From Salinicoccus roseus (GTDB taxonomy: Bacteria; Bacillota; Bacilli; Staphylococcales; Salinicoccaceae): a stretch of DNA of 64,000 nt. Made by a program: the position numbers and the translations under genes. Of the stretch, positions 14,991 to 23,798 are shown piece after piece; the first letter of the stretch is position 1, and every line of letters begins with the position of its first letter. The stretch covers positions 124,001 to 188,000 of the forward strand of contig NZ_RKQJ01000001.1 of NCBI RefSeq assembly GCF_003814515.1, given 5' to 3'. The notes beneath the pieces are model-generated. The model saw nothing but the letters and a program-made list of their open reading frames with translations. It did not search any database and was not told where the DNA came from.

Positions 14991-16685
14991 ATGTGGGTCT
15001 ATGTTTTAATCATTGTCATACTGGCTGTCGTGATCGCGATCGGCACGCTGTTATATATGCGCAACATCAGAAAAGATGATATAAAGACGCAATATGTAAA
15101 ACTCGAGGGGATACGAAATCTGCCGTTTCAGGATGAGCTCGTCAAAGTCAAGGACTACAACCTCCACGGCGAGGCGCAGTTACTGTACAAGACTTGGCAG
15201 TCGGACTGGCAGAACGTACTTAAACACTCTCTGGTAGAGGCCCAAAATGACCTGGATCAGGCTACTGAAGATGTTGAAAAATTTCGTTTCAACGACAGTC
15301 GTGCCAAGACTGAAAGTGCAAATGCGAAACTGGAGAGTGTCGAGGAGAAGTACAAAGCGCTTTCCGGTGAAATCCATCAACTGATCGATGCGAACGAGGA
15401 GGGCGAGCGGAAGTACAGTGAGGCGGAGCAGCTGTATCGTGAGTCGAAACGCGATGTACTTGCGAACGGGCATCAGTTCGGTGATGCACAGCCACACCTG
15501 GAAAAGCTCATTGAAACATATGAACCTGAACTGAAAGACTATGAAAAGCAGGTGAACCAGGGCAACTATGTCACTGCCAACAAGGAGATAGACGAAGTCC
15601 ATGAGGAGCTCTCCATACTCAAGGAGAACATGGATGAAATACCGCTCCTGATCAAGGAGGTCCAGAAGGATCTGCCCCAGCAGTTCCAGGAAGTGCGCTT
15701 CGGATGCCGTGACTTGAAGGCGGATGGGTATGACCTCGAACATATCAAGGTGGAGGGCAAGCTGTCCACACTCAAAGGGAAGCTCAACCTGGTTGAACCG
15801 CTGATCACCCGTCTTGAACTTGATGAGGCCAGGGACATCCTGGAGGACATCAATACCCAGCTGGATGACATGCTTGAACTTGTTGAGCATGAAGTCATGG
15901 CGAAAACGAAAGTCGACCATGAAAAGGACATCATTACGGATGACCTTTTCCATGCGAAGGACATGAACTACACGCTGCGTACTGAAATCGACTATGTGAA
16001 AGAGCAGTTCCATATCAATGAAACGGATATCCATCAGGTGCAGAAGTACGAACATGAGATCGAGGGCATGATCGAAATCTATGATGAGATCATCTCCGAA
16101 ACATCCAAATCGATGGCGCGGTACAGCGAAGTTCTGGATAATCTGGAGTACATCAAGGATAACATCGGCTCCATCAATGAAGAACAGCAGCAGATCCAGC
16201 AATATCTGATCAATCTGCGTGAAGATGAGGCGGAAGCCCGTGAGAATGCCCTCCTGATACAGGACCGCAAAGAGGAAATCTACAGGGAGCTTCTTGGATC
16301 GAACTTGACGAGTGTTCCGGAAAAGTTCCTGGTCATGAAGAACGAACTCGACATAGACGTCAAAGAGATCAACAAGTACTTCAAGCGGCGTCCCCTGAAT
16401 GTCCAATACATCAAGGACAAGGTGAACCGTACGGTGATTCTGATGAACAAATATGAGCAGGAAGCATACGAGATACTTCAGGCGGCACGGCTCACTGAAG
16501 TGATGATCCAGTATGGCAACCGCTACAGGAGGGACGACCCGGATTTCAACCATAAGTTGAATGAAGCGGAACGCCTCTTCAGGGAAAACCGCTACAAGCG
16601 TGCCCTTGAGATCGTCCGGGCGGCCTTGGACAAAGTGGAACCGGGAGCAGCAGAACGTATTGAGAAAGAATTTGATAAGCGCTAG
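14991..16685 (+). CDS. ezrA: Septation ring formation regulator EzrA
   Basis: The 564-residue protein has an N-terminal membrane anchor (about residues 2-20, outside-in) and a long cytoplasmic run of alpha-helical, spectrin-like repeats with almost continuous coiled-coil character (Glu, Lys, Leu, Gln rich). Length and layout match EzrA, which binds FtsZ and limits Z-ring assembly to midcell while linking division to cell-wall synthesis. AGGAGG lies 7 bp before the ATG and TATAAT is at 14958-14963 with a poor -35. It is monocistronic and ends at a clear terminator. Confidence 0.95.
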   Translation: MWVYVLIIVILAVVIAIGTLLYMRNIRKDDIKTQYVKLEGIRNLPFQDELVKVKDYNLHGEAQLLYKTWQSDWQNVLKHSLVEAQNDLDQATEDVEKFRFNDSRAKTESANAKLESVEEKYKALSGEIHQLIDANEEGERKYSEAEQLYRESKRDVLANGHQFGDAQPHLEKLIETYEPELKDYEKQVNQGNYVTANKEIDEVHEELSILKENMDEIPLLIKEVQKDLPQQFQEVRFGCRDLKADGYDLEHIKVEGKLSTLKGKLNLVEPLITRLELDEARDILEDINTQLDDMLELVEHEVMAKTKVDHEKDIITDDLFHAKDMNYTLRTEIDYVKEQFHINETDIHQVQKYEHEIEGMIEIYDEIISETSKSMARYSEVLDNLEYIKDNIGSINEEQQQIQQYLINLREDEAEARENALLIQDRKEEIYRELLGSNLTSVPEKFLVMKNELDIDVKEINKYFKRRPLNVQYIKDKVNRTVILMNKYEQEAYEILQAARLTEVMIQYGNRYRRDDPDFNHKLNEAERLFRENRYKRALEIVRAALDKVEPGAAERIEKEFDKR

Positions 16686-16692
16686 AATAGGA

Positions 16693-16724
16693 GACTTGGG
16701 ATGACAGATCCCAAGTCCCTTTTG
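16693..16724 (+). terminator. Terminator of ezrA
   Basis: GACTTGGGAT (16693-16702) pairs with ATCCCAAGTC (16708-16717) around a 5-nt loop, followed by CCTTTT. Confidence 0.8.
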
Positions 16725-16742
16725 TGTGAGGAGTGATATATT

Positions 16743-17870
16743 TTGATATACATGGATAACGCAGCAACGACACGTCCATACGACGACGTGCTGGAGACAT
16801 ATATGAACGTCAATAAGATGTATTATGCCAATACGTCAAGCATCCACCAGGCGGGGCGGGAAGCGGCAAAGCTGCTGGAAGCCTCAAGGCGGCAGATCCT
16901 CGACCTGATGGGTCTCGAAGGATATGACTGCATTTTCACTTCAGGTGCGACGGAAAGCAACAATATCGCCATCCAGAGTGTGCTCCGCCATAAGAAGCCT
17001 TTCGGCAGGACGGTGCTCCTCAGTGAACTTGAACATCCAAGTGTCATCAATGTGGGGGAAGTGATGAAGGACGAGGGCTTCAATGTCCGCTATATCCGCA
17101 CCCTGCCTGATGGCACGGTCGATATGGCGCACCTCGGGGAGCTGCTCGATGATGACGTCGTCTTCGTCACTGTGATGGCGGTCAACAATATCGTCGGCAC
17201 CATCCAGCCGATAAGAGAAATGATTGGGATGCTGAAGGCATACCCGAAGGTGCATTTTCACGTCGATGCCACACAGGCTGTCGGCAAAATGAGGATGGAT
17301 TACAGAGGGGTGGATTCCCTCAGCATCAGTGCCCATAAATTCCATGGAGTAAAAGGCATCGGGGCGCTTATTGCTCGCGAAGCGGAGACGCTGTCCGCCA
17401 TTGCATACGGGGGTGGTCATGAAAGGAACATCAGAAGCGGTACCGTCAACCTGCCGGGAGCCGTCTCGATGGCGCGGGCGCTGAGGAACAGCGATGAAAC
17501 GCTGGATGCAGCGGAGAAACGGGTATATGCCTATAACAGGAAGGTGAAGGAGGCGGTCTCGGGGCTCCATGCGGTACAGGTGCAGCCTGGTGGCGTGCCC
17601 CATATCATGAACCTCTCATTCACCGGTGCCAAAGGTGAAGTTGTAGTCAATGCGCTCGGTACCCATGATATATTCGTGTCGACGACGAGTGCATGTGCAT
17701 CAAAGCTGAAAAAGCTGAATGAAACATTGCTCGCGATGGGAAGCGACCAGCCAGTGATAGAAGGCAGCATAAGGATTTCCTTCAGCAGCCAGACTGAAGA
17801 AGCGGAAGTGGATAGACTGATCACCGCGCTCTATGCGGTGCATACTGAAATAGGAGATGTTTTGAAATGA
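16743..17870 (+). CDS. Cysteine desulfurase, NifS/IscS-like, partner of ThiI
   Basis: The 375-residue PLP enzyme starts with YMDNAATTRP, has the PLP lysine in SAHKFHGVKG and the catalytic cysteine in TTSACASKLKK. It takes sulfur from cysteine as a persulfide; its overlap with thiI implies delivery to tRNA s4U8 and thiamin thiazole synthesis, as for the nifZ-type desulfurases of Bacillus. TTG 16743 is preferred because GAGGAGTGAT ends 5 bp before it; an ATG three codons later would be too far. The stop overlaps the thiI start by 4 bp, so the two are translationally coupled. Confidence 0.92.
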   Translation: MIYMDNAATTRPYDDVLETYMNVNKMYYANTSSIHQAGREAAKLLEASRRQILDLMGLEGYDCIFTSGATESNNIAIQSVLRHKKPFGRTVLLSELEHPSVINVGEVMKDEGFNVRYIRTLPDGTVDMAHLGELLDDDVVFVTVMAVNNIVGTIQPIREMIGMLKAYPKVHFHVDATQAVGKMRMDYRGVDSLSISAHKFHGVKGIGALIAREAETLSAIAYGGGHERNIRSGTVNLPGAVSMARALRNSDETLDAAEKRVYAYNRKVKEAVSGLHAVQVQPGGVPHIMNLSFTGAKGEVVVNALGTHDIFVSTTSACASKLKKLNETLLAMGSDQPVIEGSIRISFSSQTEEAEVDRLITALYAVHTEIGDVLK

Positions 17871-19066
17871 TATATGACCATATTCTGGTGAGGTACGGTG
17901 AAATTACCCTGAAGACGCGGAACAGGAAGATGTTCATCAACGCATTGCGGCAAAATATGAAACGTGCACTGACGGGTTTCAGCATTGAACTCGCTGCACA
18001 ATGGGACCGGGCCTACATCACTTTGAACGGGGAGGATCCTGATGCAGTGATGGATGCCATCGAGAATGTGAATGGGATATTGAGTGTCTCGCCCGTGGCG
18101 AAGCTCGAGAAGTCCGAAGAAGCAATGAAGGATACGGCCGTCCACTTTGCGGAAGAATTCACCAAGGGGGAGACCTTCAAGATTGAAGTGCGGCGTGCAG
18201 ACAAGAGCTATCATCTGAAGACATTCGACATACAGTACATGCTCGGCGGATATGTCCTGGAAAATGTGCCGGATCTGAAAGTGGATGTGAAGCACCCCGA
18301 CCATCAGATCATGGTGGAAGTAAGGACCGACGGGATCTATATGTACCATGAAGTAAGACAATGCATCGGCGGGCTGCCGATCGGCACAGGCGGCCGCGCG
18401 CTGCTGATGCTCTCGGGCGGCATCGATTCACCGGTTGCCGGGCTGGAAGTGATGAAGAAGGGGGTCGAGATTGAAGCGGTCCATTTCCATTCGCCCCCTT
18501 ATACGAGTCCCGAGGCGACTGAAAAGGTCAAGCATCTGGTCGATATCATGTCGAAACGGACCGGAGCGGATATAAAGCTCCACATCGTCCCCTTCACGGA
18601 ACTCCAGACGAAGATATATGACTGGATTCCGGACAACATGTCCATGACGACGACGCGCCGGATCATGCTTATCATTGCAGAACGGCTGGCAGAACGCATT
18701 GATGGGAAGGCGATCGTCAATGGTGAAAATCTCGGACAGGTAGCCTCCCAGACACTCACCAGCATGCATGCGATCAACGCGGTCACAAACTTTCCCGTGC
18801 TCCGTCCGCTGTTGACGCTGGAGAAGAATGAAATCGTTGAAATGGCACGCAGATACGGCACCTACGAGACATCCGTGCTGCCGTTTGAAGACTGCTGCAC
18901 CATCTTCAAGCCTAAATCTCCGAAGACGAGGCCTTTGGTGGAGAAGGTCGAGAAGTTCGAATCCAAGGTTGATTTCGAGCCGATGATCGAAAAGGCACTC
19001 GAGGGTATTGAATGCTATTCTGTGAATGAGGCAGAAGAAAAAGAAGCATTCAGTTCGTTGCTGTAG
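17867..19066 (+). CDS. thiI: tRNA 4-thiouridine synthase ThiI
   Basis: The 399-residue protein has an N-terminal ferredoxin-like/THUMP region (RYGEITLKTRNRKMF at the start) and a C-terminal PP-loop ATPase domain with LSGGIDSPVAG. The C-terminal rhodanese extension of the enterobacterial enzyme is absent, as usual in Bacillota. It adenylates U8 of tRNA and accepts persulfide sulfur from the desulfurase encoded just upstream (ATGA overlap). FEDCCTIF holds two adjacent cysteines in the PP-loop domain. It is followed after 3 bp by a TSUP permease gene. Confidence 0.95.
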   Translation: MIYDHILVRYGEITLKTRNRKMFINALRQNMKRALTGFSIELAAQWDRAYITLNGEDPDAVMDAIENVNGILSVSPVAKLEKSEEAMKDTAVHFAEEFTKGETFKIEVRRADKSYHLKTFDIQYMLGGYVLENVPDLKVDVKHPDHQIMVEVRTDGIYMYHEVRQCIGGLPIGTGGRALLMLSGGIDSPVAGLEVMKKGVEIEAVHFHSPPYTSPEATEKVKHLVDIMSKRTGADIKLHIVPFTELQTKIYDWIPDNMSMTTTRRIMLIIAERLAERIDGKAIVNGENLGQVASQTLTSMHAINAVTNFPVLRPLLTLEKNEIVEMARRYGTYETSVLPFEDCCTIFKPKSPKTRPLVEKVEKFESKVDFEPMIEKALEGIECYSVNEAEEKEAFSSLL

Positions 19067-19069
19067 AAG

Positions 19070-19834
19070 ATGGCGGATATTGAACTTTCCGCTCTGCTGC
19101 TGGTCATCGCGCTCGGTTTCCTGGCAGCATTCATTGATGCCGTAGTGGGTGGGGGCGGGCTGATTTCAATTCCTGCCCTGCTGGCTACAGGCATGACGCC
19201 TGCGACTGCACTCGGCACGAATAAGCTTGCTTCCGCCTTCGGTTCACTGACCAGTTCACTGAAATTCCTGAGGGCCCGGCATGTGGATTTCAGGATGGTG
19301 ATGAAGCTCTTCCCATTGAGCTTCATCCTCTCCGTATGCGGAGCCCTTGTGGCAGTCCGGATGCCGGGTGAGGTGCTGAAGCCGCTCGTTCTAATCATGC
19401 TGATCTTCGTGCTCATCTACACCTTGGTGAAGAAGGATTGGGGCGGTATCGAGAAGAAGGCGGTGTTCACGCGGGAAAAGATCGTCTTCTTGGTGGTCTT
19501 CGTCATGCTCATCGGGTTCTATGATGGATTCATGGGTGGCGGCACGGGGTCGTTCCTGATGTTTCTGATGCTTTTTTCCGGCTTTGATTTCCTGAGGTCG
19601 GCCGGGAATGCCAAAGTACTGAACTTCGGCAGCAACATCGGGGCGCTGCTGCTCTTCATCCTCATGGGGGAAGTGAATTACACCTATGGACTCGCCATGG
19701 GAGCGAGCATGATCCTCGGCTCCTATGCTGGTGCCCATATGGCCATTTCAAAGGGTGTGGGCTATGTGAAGGCATTGTTCATCATCGTCACTTCCATACT
19801 CATCCTCGCCAACCTGTATGATTTTTTCCGATAG
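19070..19834 (+). CDS. TSUP (TauE/SafE) family permease
   Basis: The 254-residue membrane protein has seven to eight hydrophobic segments in two repeated halves. The signature GFLAAFIDAVVGGGGLISIP opens the first half and IGFYDGFMGGGTGSFLMF the second. TSUP proteins move sulfite, sulfonates or other sulfur-containing organic anions. It begins 3 bp after the thiI stop and lacks a strong ribosome binding site (only GTAGAAG), so its translation is probably coupled to thiI. The position suggests handling of a sulfur compound connected with the desulfurase-ThiI pathway, but this is inference. Confidence 0.88.
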   Translation: MADIELSALLLVIALGFLAAFIDAVVGGGGLISIPALLATGMTPATALGTNKLASAFGSLTSSLKFLRARHVDFRMVMKLFPLSFILSVCGALVAVRMPGEVLKPLVLIMLIFVLIYTLVKKDWGGIEKKAVFTREKIVFLVVFVMLIGFYDGFMGGGTGSFLMFLMLFSGFDFLRSAGNAKVLNFGSNIGALLLFILMGEVNYTYGLAMGASMILGSYAGAHMAISKGVGYVKALFIIVTSILILANLYDFFR

Positions 19835-19838
19835 ACGT

Positions 19839-19876
19839 AAAGAAACTTCCTCTGAGGGCTCAGAGGAAGTTTCTTT
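19839..19876. terminator. Perfect 17-bp bidirectional terminator
   Basis: A 17-bp exact inverted repeat (19839-19855 with 19860-19876) has a GGGC loop and TTT on the plus side and AAA on the left. It ends both the desulfurase-thiI-TSUP operon and the convergent NAD kinase gene, whose stop codon is in the hairpin. Confidence 0.9.
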
Positions 19877-20660
19877 GTGTTTTATGCCAGAATGTGTTGT
19901 TCTTCAATTTCAGCGTCTTGATGAGCTTATCACTCATCCTCAATTCGACTTTTTCGGTGTTGCGTACGCTCAAGGCTTCATTGTCCAGCGACATGACCGG
20001 ATAGTAGTCGGTATTCTTGTCGATCAGCAGTGTCAGCGGCCGGTCCTTGTTCAGCAGGAAGCTTGTGCCCAGAGTCCGGTGCGTATTGTTGTTGACGCTC
20101 GCCAGTTCGGTAACCTGCATGGCATGGATCAGCGGATCGACCACTGCGCCCCCGATCGACTTGTTGTAGCCGGTGGAGCCTGTCGGGGTGGAGACAAGGA
20201 TGCCGTCGCCGTTGAACTGTTCAAAGAGGAAATCATTGATGTATACGTCCATCTTTATGGTCCTGACGATGCTCGAGCGGAGTGTGAATTCATTCAGGCA
20301 GTAGCTCGGGTTGTTGTCATTCACCTTCACTTCAAGGGCAGGATAGTTCCTGACATCGATGTCATCCCTTTCAAAGGCCTCTTCAAGGCTCTTTATATCC
20401 TGATAGTGGAAGTCCACGTAGAAGTATCTGGCGCTATCGATTGCGATGCCAAGGTAGACGCAATCATCCCTGAAATTGCTGCGCCTCACTGCCTGCAGGA
20501 AGGCGCCGTCCCCGCCGAGGGAGGCGATTATATCAGCTTCCGCATCGGATTCGACGGTACTTATGCCAAGACGGTTGAAAAGCTCTGAAAGCTCTTTCCT
20601 GATTTCTTCAGTTTCTTCCCCATGAGGGGCGTAGAAGTAGACGCTCTTATAATTGATCAC
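19860..20660 (-). CDS. NAD kinase, second type (NadK2/PpnKB)
   Basis: The 266-residue protein has GGDG (residues 49-52), LNEFTLR and STPTGSTGYNKSIGG, the core motifs of ATP/NAD kinases that phosphorylate NAD to NADP. The place next to sppA matches the Bacillus ytdI (nadK2) locus rather than the yjbN one, so it is likely the second paralogue. The GTG start at 20660 has GGGAGTGA 6 bp upstream. It is divergent from sppA and convergent with the TSUP gene; the stop codon is inside the shared terminator. Confidence 0.9.
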   Translation of the reverse strand: MINYKSVYFYAPHGEETEEIRKELSELFNRLGISTVESDAEADIIASLGGDGAFLQAVRRSNFRDDCVYLGIAIDSARYFYVDFHYQDIKSLEEAFERDDIDVRNYPALEVKVNDNNPSYCLNEFTLRSSIVRTIKMDVYINDFLFEQFNGDGILVSTPTGSTGYNKSIGGAVVDPLIHAMQVTELASVNNNTHRTLGTSFLLNKDRPLTLLIDKNTDYYPVMSLDNEALSVRNTEKVELRMSDKLIKTLKLKNNTFWHKTQRNFL

Positions 20661-20743
20661 TCAGTTCACTCCCGTTTCCTGTTGATAATAAGTATATGGT
20701 ATCATAAAAGCAGCATACAGTATAATCAGAAAGGGATGTTAAT

Positions 20744-21742
20744 GTGAAAAGGATAATAGCAGTTGTTATTGCATTGGCCCTGCTTGTCTTCGGTGTCATG
20801 GCATCGATTTTCAATGCCCTGTGGGCGAGCAATTGGGAAGACGTGTTCGAGGACTATGCAGGCAGTGAATACCCACCTTCCTTTGTGGTGGAGGCGGGCG
20901 ATGCAAACAGCAGGATCGCCATCCTCAACATAGAGGGGACGATCGTGGATTCAGGATCGTCGAACATGTTCGGCACCGAAGCGTATGATCATACATTGAC
21001 GGTGGAAGCCTTGAAGGAGATCATCAATGACGACAGCATCAAAGGGGTGCTCCTCAATGTCGATTCTCCGGGCGGGGGCGTATATGAAAGCGCCGAGATA
21101 CATAAGTATCTGGTGGAAGCCAAAGAAGCCGGCAAGACCATCTACAGTTCGATGGCGGGCATGGCGGCTTCAGGCGGCTATTACGTATCCGCGCCCGCAG
21201 ATGAGATCTATGCTTCCGACGAGACGCTTACCGGATCGATCGGCGTAATCATGCAGAGCATCAACTACAGCCAGCTTGCAGAAGACTACGGCATCGAATT
21301 CGAAACATATGCAAGCGGCGATATGAAGGAAATGCTCGGCGGACATAAGGATCCATCCCAGGAAGAGGAACAGTATGTCCAGGGCATGGTCGACAGCATG
21401 TATCAGGACTTCGTCGGTGTCGTTGCGGAAGGCAGGGACATGAGTGAGGGGGAAGTCGAGAACCTTGCTGACGGCAGGATCTATCTCGGGGAGGACGCGA
21501 TGGAGAATGGTCTCGTCGACCAGATGGGCTATCTTGAAGACGCGTTGGCAGGCCTCAAGGAGAATGTCGGCGGCAACCCTGAGGTCATCGAATATGGACG
21601 CGGTGGAAACAACCAGATCTCCTTCAGCTATAAGGCAAAAGAGTTCATAAACGGCCTCTTCGGGGATACCGAAATTGCGCAGATAGAGTCACTACTCAAG
21701 AACAGACAGGGCGTCCAACCGATGTACCTGTATGAACAGTAA
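20744..21742 (+). CDS. sppA: Signal peptide peptidase SppA
   Basis: The 332-residue serine protease has an N-terminal membrane anchor (about 2-28) and a ClpP-like extracytoplasmic domain. The catalytic Ser143 is in GMAASGGYY and the general base Lys195 in SGDMKEMLGG, the arrangement of the short Gram-positive SppA. It degrades cleaved signal peptides at the membrane. GTG 20744 is used, since AAGGGATG precedes it and the overlapping ATG is followed by a stop. TATAAT at 20721-20726 may be its -10. The RDD-protein gene follows after 12 bp. Confidence 0.95.
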   Translation: MKRIIAVVIALALLVFGVMASIFNALWASNWEDVFEDYAGSEYPPSFVVEAGDANSRIAILNIEGTIVDSGSSNMFGTEAYDHTLTVEALKEIINDDSIKGVLLNVDSPGGGVYESAEIHKYLVEAKEAGKTIYSSMAGMAASGGYYVSAPADEIYASDETLTGSIGVIMQSINYSQLAEDYGIEFETYASGDMKEMLGGHKDPSQEEEQYVQGMVDSMYQDFVGVVAEGRDMSEGEVENLADGRIYLGEDAMENGLVDQMGYLEDALAGLKENVGGNPEVIEYGRGGNNQISFSYKAKEFINGLFGDTEIAQIESLLKNRQGVQPMYLYEQ

Positions 21743-21754
21743 GGAGGGGTCTGT

Positions 21755-22294
21755 TTGGAATATAATGAAAGATATGGACCGGAACACGATACACTGTTCG
21801 ACAAACTCGACTATATGGCTACAGCGCACTTCTTTACGAGACTCGTCAGCTATATCATCGACATCATCATACTATGGTCGGTGTCACAGATTCTCGTCTA
21901 TCCGATCCTGAATGTATTTGAAATCAGCGATGCATATTTCTGGATACCATTCTTCAGTATTGGTAACATCATGACAGCGGTCATATACTTCACCTATTTT
22001 GTGCTGATGACGCATTTCTTCCAACAGACGCTCGGCAAGATGATCACCGGCATCAGCGTCATCTCCCAGGACGGCAGAAAATTGACATTTTCCCAAGTGG
22101 TCTATCGTGAACTGGTTGGACGGTTCATCAACAACCAGCTCTTCTATCTGCCATACCTGATGATCATCTTCACAGAGAACAGGATAGGGCTGCATGACTT
22201 CTTTGCTGACACATATGTGGTCAAGAACAGCTACGAGAACTACAAGAAAATGATTAAATCCCGCTATTTAAGGGAATCATATGATGGACAGTAA
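21755..22294 (+). CDS. RDD family membrane protein (YteJ-like)
   Basis: The 179-residue protein contains the RDD-type core: a first helix region FFTRLVSYIIDIIILWSV (Arg and Asp conserved), a second hydrophobic pair, and QTLGKMITGISVI before the last helix, with GLHDFFADTYVV at the end. RDD proteins are small membrane proteins, some proposed to transport ions; the function is unknown here. TTG start with AGGAGGGG overlapping the sppA stop. The pairing sppA-yteJ is conserved in Bacillus, which supports the assignment. Confidence 0.88.
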   Translation: MEYNERYGPEHDTLFDKLDYMATAHFFTRLVSYIIDIIILWSVSQILVYPILNVFEISDAYFWIPFFSIGNIMTAVIYFTYFVLMTHFFQQTLGKMITGISVISQDGRKLTFSQVVYRELVGRFINNQLFYLPYLMIIFTENRIGLHDFFADTYVVKNSYENYKKMIKSRYLRESYDGQ

Positions 22295-22317
22295 TTATAC
22301 CAGGAGGATGATTGAAC

Positions 22318-22815
22318 ATGGCAAACGTAACATTTAAAGGCAACCCGATGACTTTGAGGGGCGAAGAATTGAAAGTTGGAGACCAGGCACCGGACTTCAC
22401 AGCACTCAATACAAGCCTGGAGCAGGTCAGCCTCAGCGATTTTGAGGGTAAGAGGAAACTCATCAGCGTCATTCCTTCAATCGATACAGGCGTCTGCAGT
22501 ACACAGACCAAGACCTTCAACGAAAGGGCAGCAGGAGTCGAAAATGTCGAGGTGCTGACAATCTCCAATGACCTGCCGTTTGCACAGAAGAGATGGACTG
22601 CCGATGAAGGACTTGAAAATGCAGTTACACTGAGTGACCACAGGGACCTTTCCTTCGGTGAAAACTACGGCGTCGTGATGGAGGAGTTGAGACTGCTCGC
22701 ACGCAGCGTGTTCATCCTGGATGAGGACAACAAGGTTGTATATGTCGAATACGTACCGGAAGGCACAGATCATCCGGATTACGACAAAGCGATTGAAGCA
22801 TTGGAAGCAATGTAA
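22318..22815 (+). CDS. tpx: Thiol peroxidase Tpx lacking the resolving cysteine
   Basis: The 165-residue protein is a clear atypical 2-Cys peroxiredoxin of the Tpx family: peroxidatic Cys60 in [22 protein letters not shown], then [15 protein letters not shown] and [12 protein letters not shown]. In related Tpx proteins the RW is followed by a resolving Cys; here it is Thr (RWTADEG), and Cys60 is the only cysteine in the protein. This would make it a one-Cys enzyme dependent on an external thiol. CAGGAGGATG precedes ATG 22318. It lies in the conserved order sppA-yteJ-tpx-ytxK-ackA and has its own terminator. Confidence 0.95.
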   Translation: MANVTFKGNPMTLRGEELKVGDQAPDFTALNTSLEQVSLSDFEGKRKLISVIPSIDTGVCSTQTKTFNERAAGVENVEVLTISNDLPFAQKRWTADEGLENAVTLSDHRDLSFGENYGVVMEELRLLARSVFILDEDNKVVYVEYVPEGTDHPDYDKAIEALEAM

Positions 22816-22834
22816 TATAATAATAAAAAGATTC

Positions 22835-22866
22835 TGGACTGCCGCTTATTGGCAGTCCATATTTTA
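22835..22866 (+). terminator. Terminator of tpx
   Basis: TGGACTGCC (22835-22843) pairs with GGCAGTCCA (22851-22859) around a 7-nt loop, followed by TATTTTAT. Confidence 0.8.
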
Positions 22867-22884
22867 TGGCAATGAGGAGATTTT

Positions 22885-23781
22885 ATGGAACAGACAAATA
22901 TGGAAAAAACGTATCAGAAACTCGTACAGGAGACAGACCAGCTGATAGAGGAGAACCCTGATGCCTCAAGACTCGAAGCGCTCGGGGAAGCACTTTTGTA
23001 TGTAGAGGGTGAGGGCTCATTTGACGAACGGAGGAAAGCATTCCAGTTCGCCTACCTCCAGCAGGTACAGAAGGAGCAGGTCCAGCCCAACCACCAGCTC
23101 ACCCCCGATTCCATCGGTTATATGGTCGCCCATCTCGTCCAGCTCTTCCATGGAAGCTCCGTGGAGGTCCTGGATGCAGGAAGCGGTACGGGACATCTGT
23201 CCATGACGGTGAAGGAACAGGTGGAGGAGGCGCAATTGAATGGGATTGAAGTGGATCCTGTATTGGCCCGGCTGAATGCCAACCTGTGCGAATTCCTGGA
23301 GGTTCCGATGAACATCTACCCGCAGGACATCATCGAGCCGGCACGTATAAACCAGGTTGATGCAGCCATCGGGGATCTGCCCGTCGGCTATTATCCACTG
23401 GAAGTGGAGGGATTCACCACCGCGTTCAAAAAAGGCAGGAGCTTCGCCCATCTTCTGATGCTGGAGAGCGCCATGACCTACGTCAAGGATGACGGCCTCG
23501 GTGTATTCGTCGTACCATCGGACATGCTCGAGAAGGACAATGAGACGATCAAGCAGTACTTGTCTGAAAGCGCGACACTGCTCATGTTCCTGAACCTGCC
23601 GAAGAGCATCTTCAAGACCGAGAATCAGCGGAAATCCATCATCGTGATGAAGAAGAACTTCTCGCCGCTCAAGAATAACGAAGTCCTCATCGGGGATGTT
23701 CCGGATTTCAAGAATACGTCACAGATGAAACGCTTCTTGGAACAGACGGAATCGTGGTATGATAGTTATGCCAGGAATTAA
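22885..23781 (+). CDS. ytxK: Class I SAM-dependent methyltransferase YtxK
   Basis: The 298-residue protein has a helical N-terminal part and a Rossmann methyltransferase domain with motif [13 protein letters not shown] and, in place of the N6-adenine [13 protein letters not shown]. The family resembles DNA adenine methylases but the change of the catalytic Asn makes DNA methylation doubtful. In Bacillus and Staphylococcus it is always found between tpx and ackA. GAGGAGA precedes the ATG at 22885. It ends 17 bp before ackA, so it is probably co-transcribed with it. The substrate is unknown. Confidence 0.88.
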   Translation: MEQTNMEKTYQKLVQETDQLIEENPDASRLEALGEALLYVEGEGSFDERRKAFQFAYLQQVQKEQVQPNHQLTPDSIGYMVAHLVQLFHGSSVEVLDAGSGTGHLSMTVKEQVEEAQLNGIEVDPVLARLNANLCEFLEVPMNIYPQDIIEPARINQVDAAIGDLPVGYYPLEVEGFTTAFKKGRSFAHLLMLESAMTYVKDDGLGVFVVPSDMLEKDNETIKQYLSESATLLMFLNLPKSIFKTENQRKSIIVMKKNFSPLKNNEVLIGDVPDFKNTSQMKRFLEQTESWYDSYARN

Positions 23782-23798
23782 AATATCGGGAGGAAGTT

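Noticed and set aside
15180-16553. Long open frame on the minus strand opposite ezrA (457 codons)
   Set aside because: It is fully antisense to ezrA, has no ribosome binding site and its hydrophobic composition mirrors the Lys/Glu-rich coiled coil on the other strand.
22885-23781. ytxK as a DNA adenine methyltransferase of a restriction system
   Set aside because: The catalytic motif is GDLPVGYYP instead of NPPY, no restriction gene is near, and the location between tpx and ackA is the conserved ytxK place.
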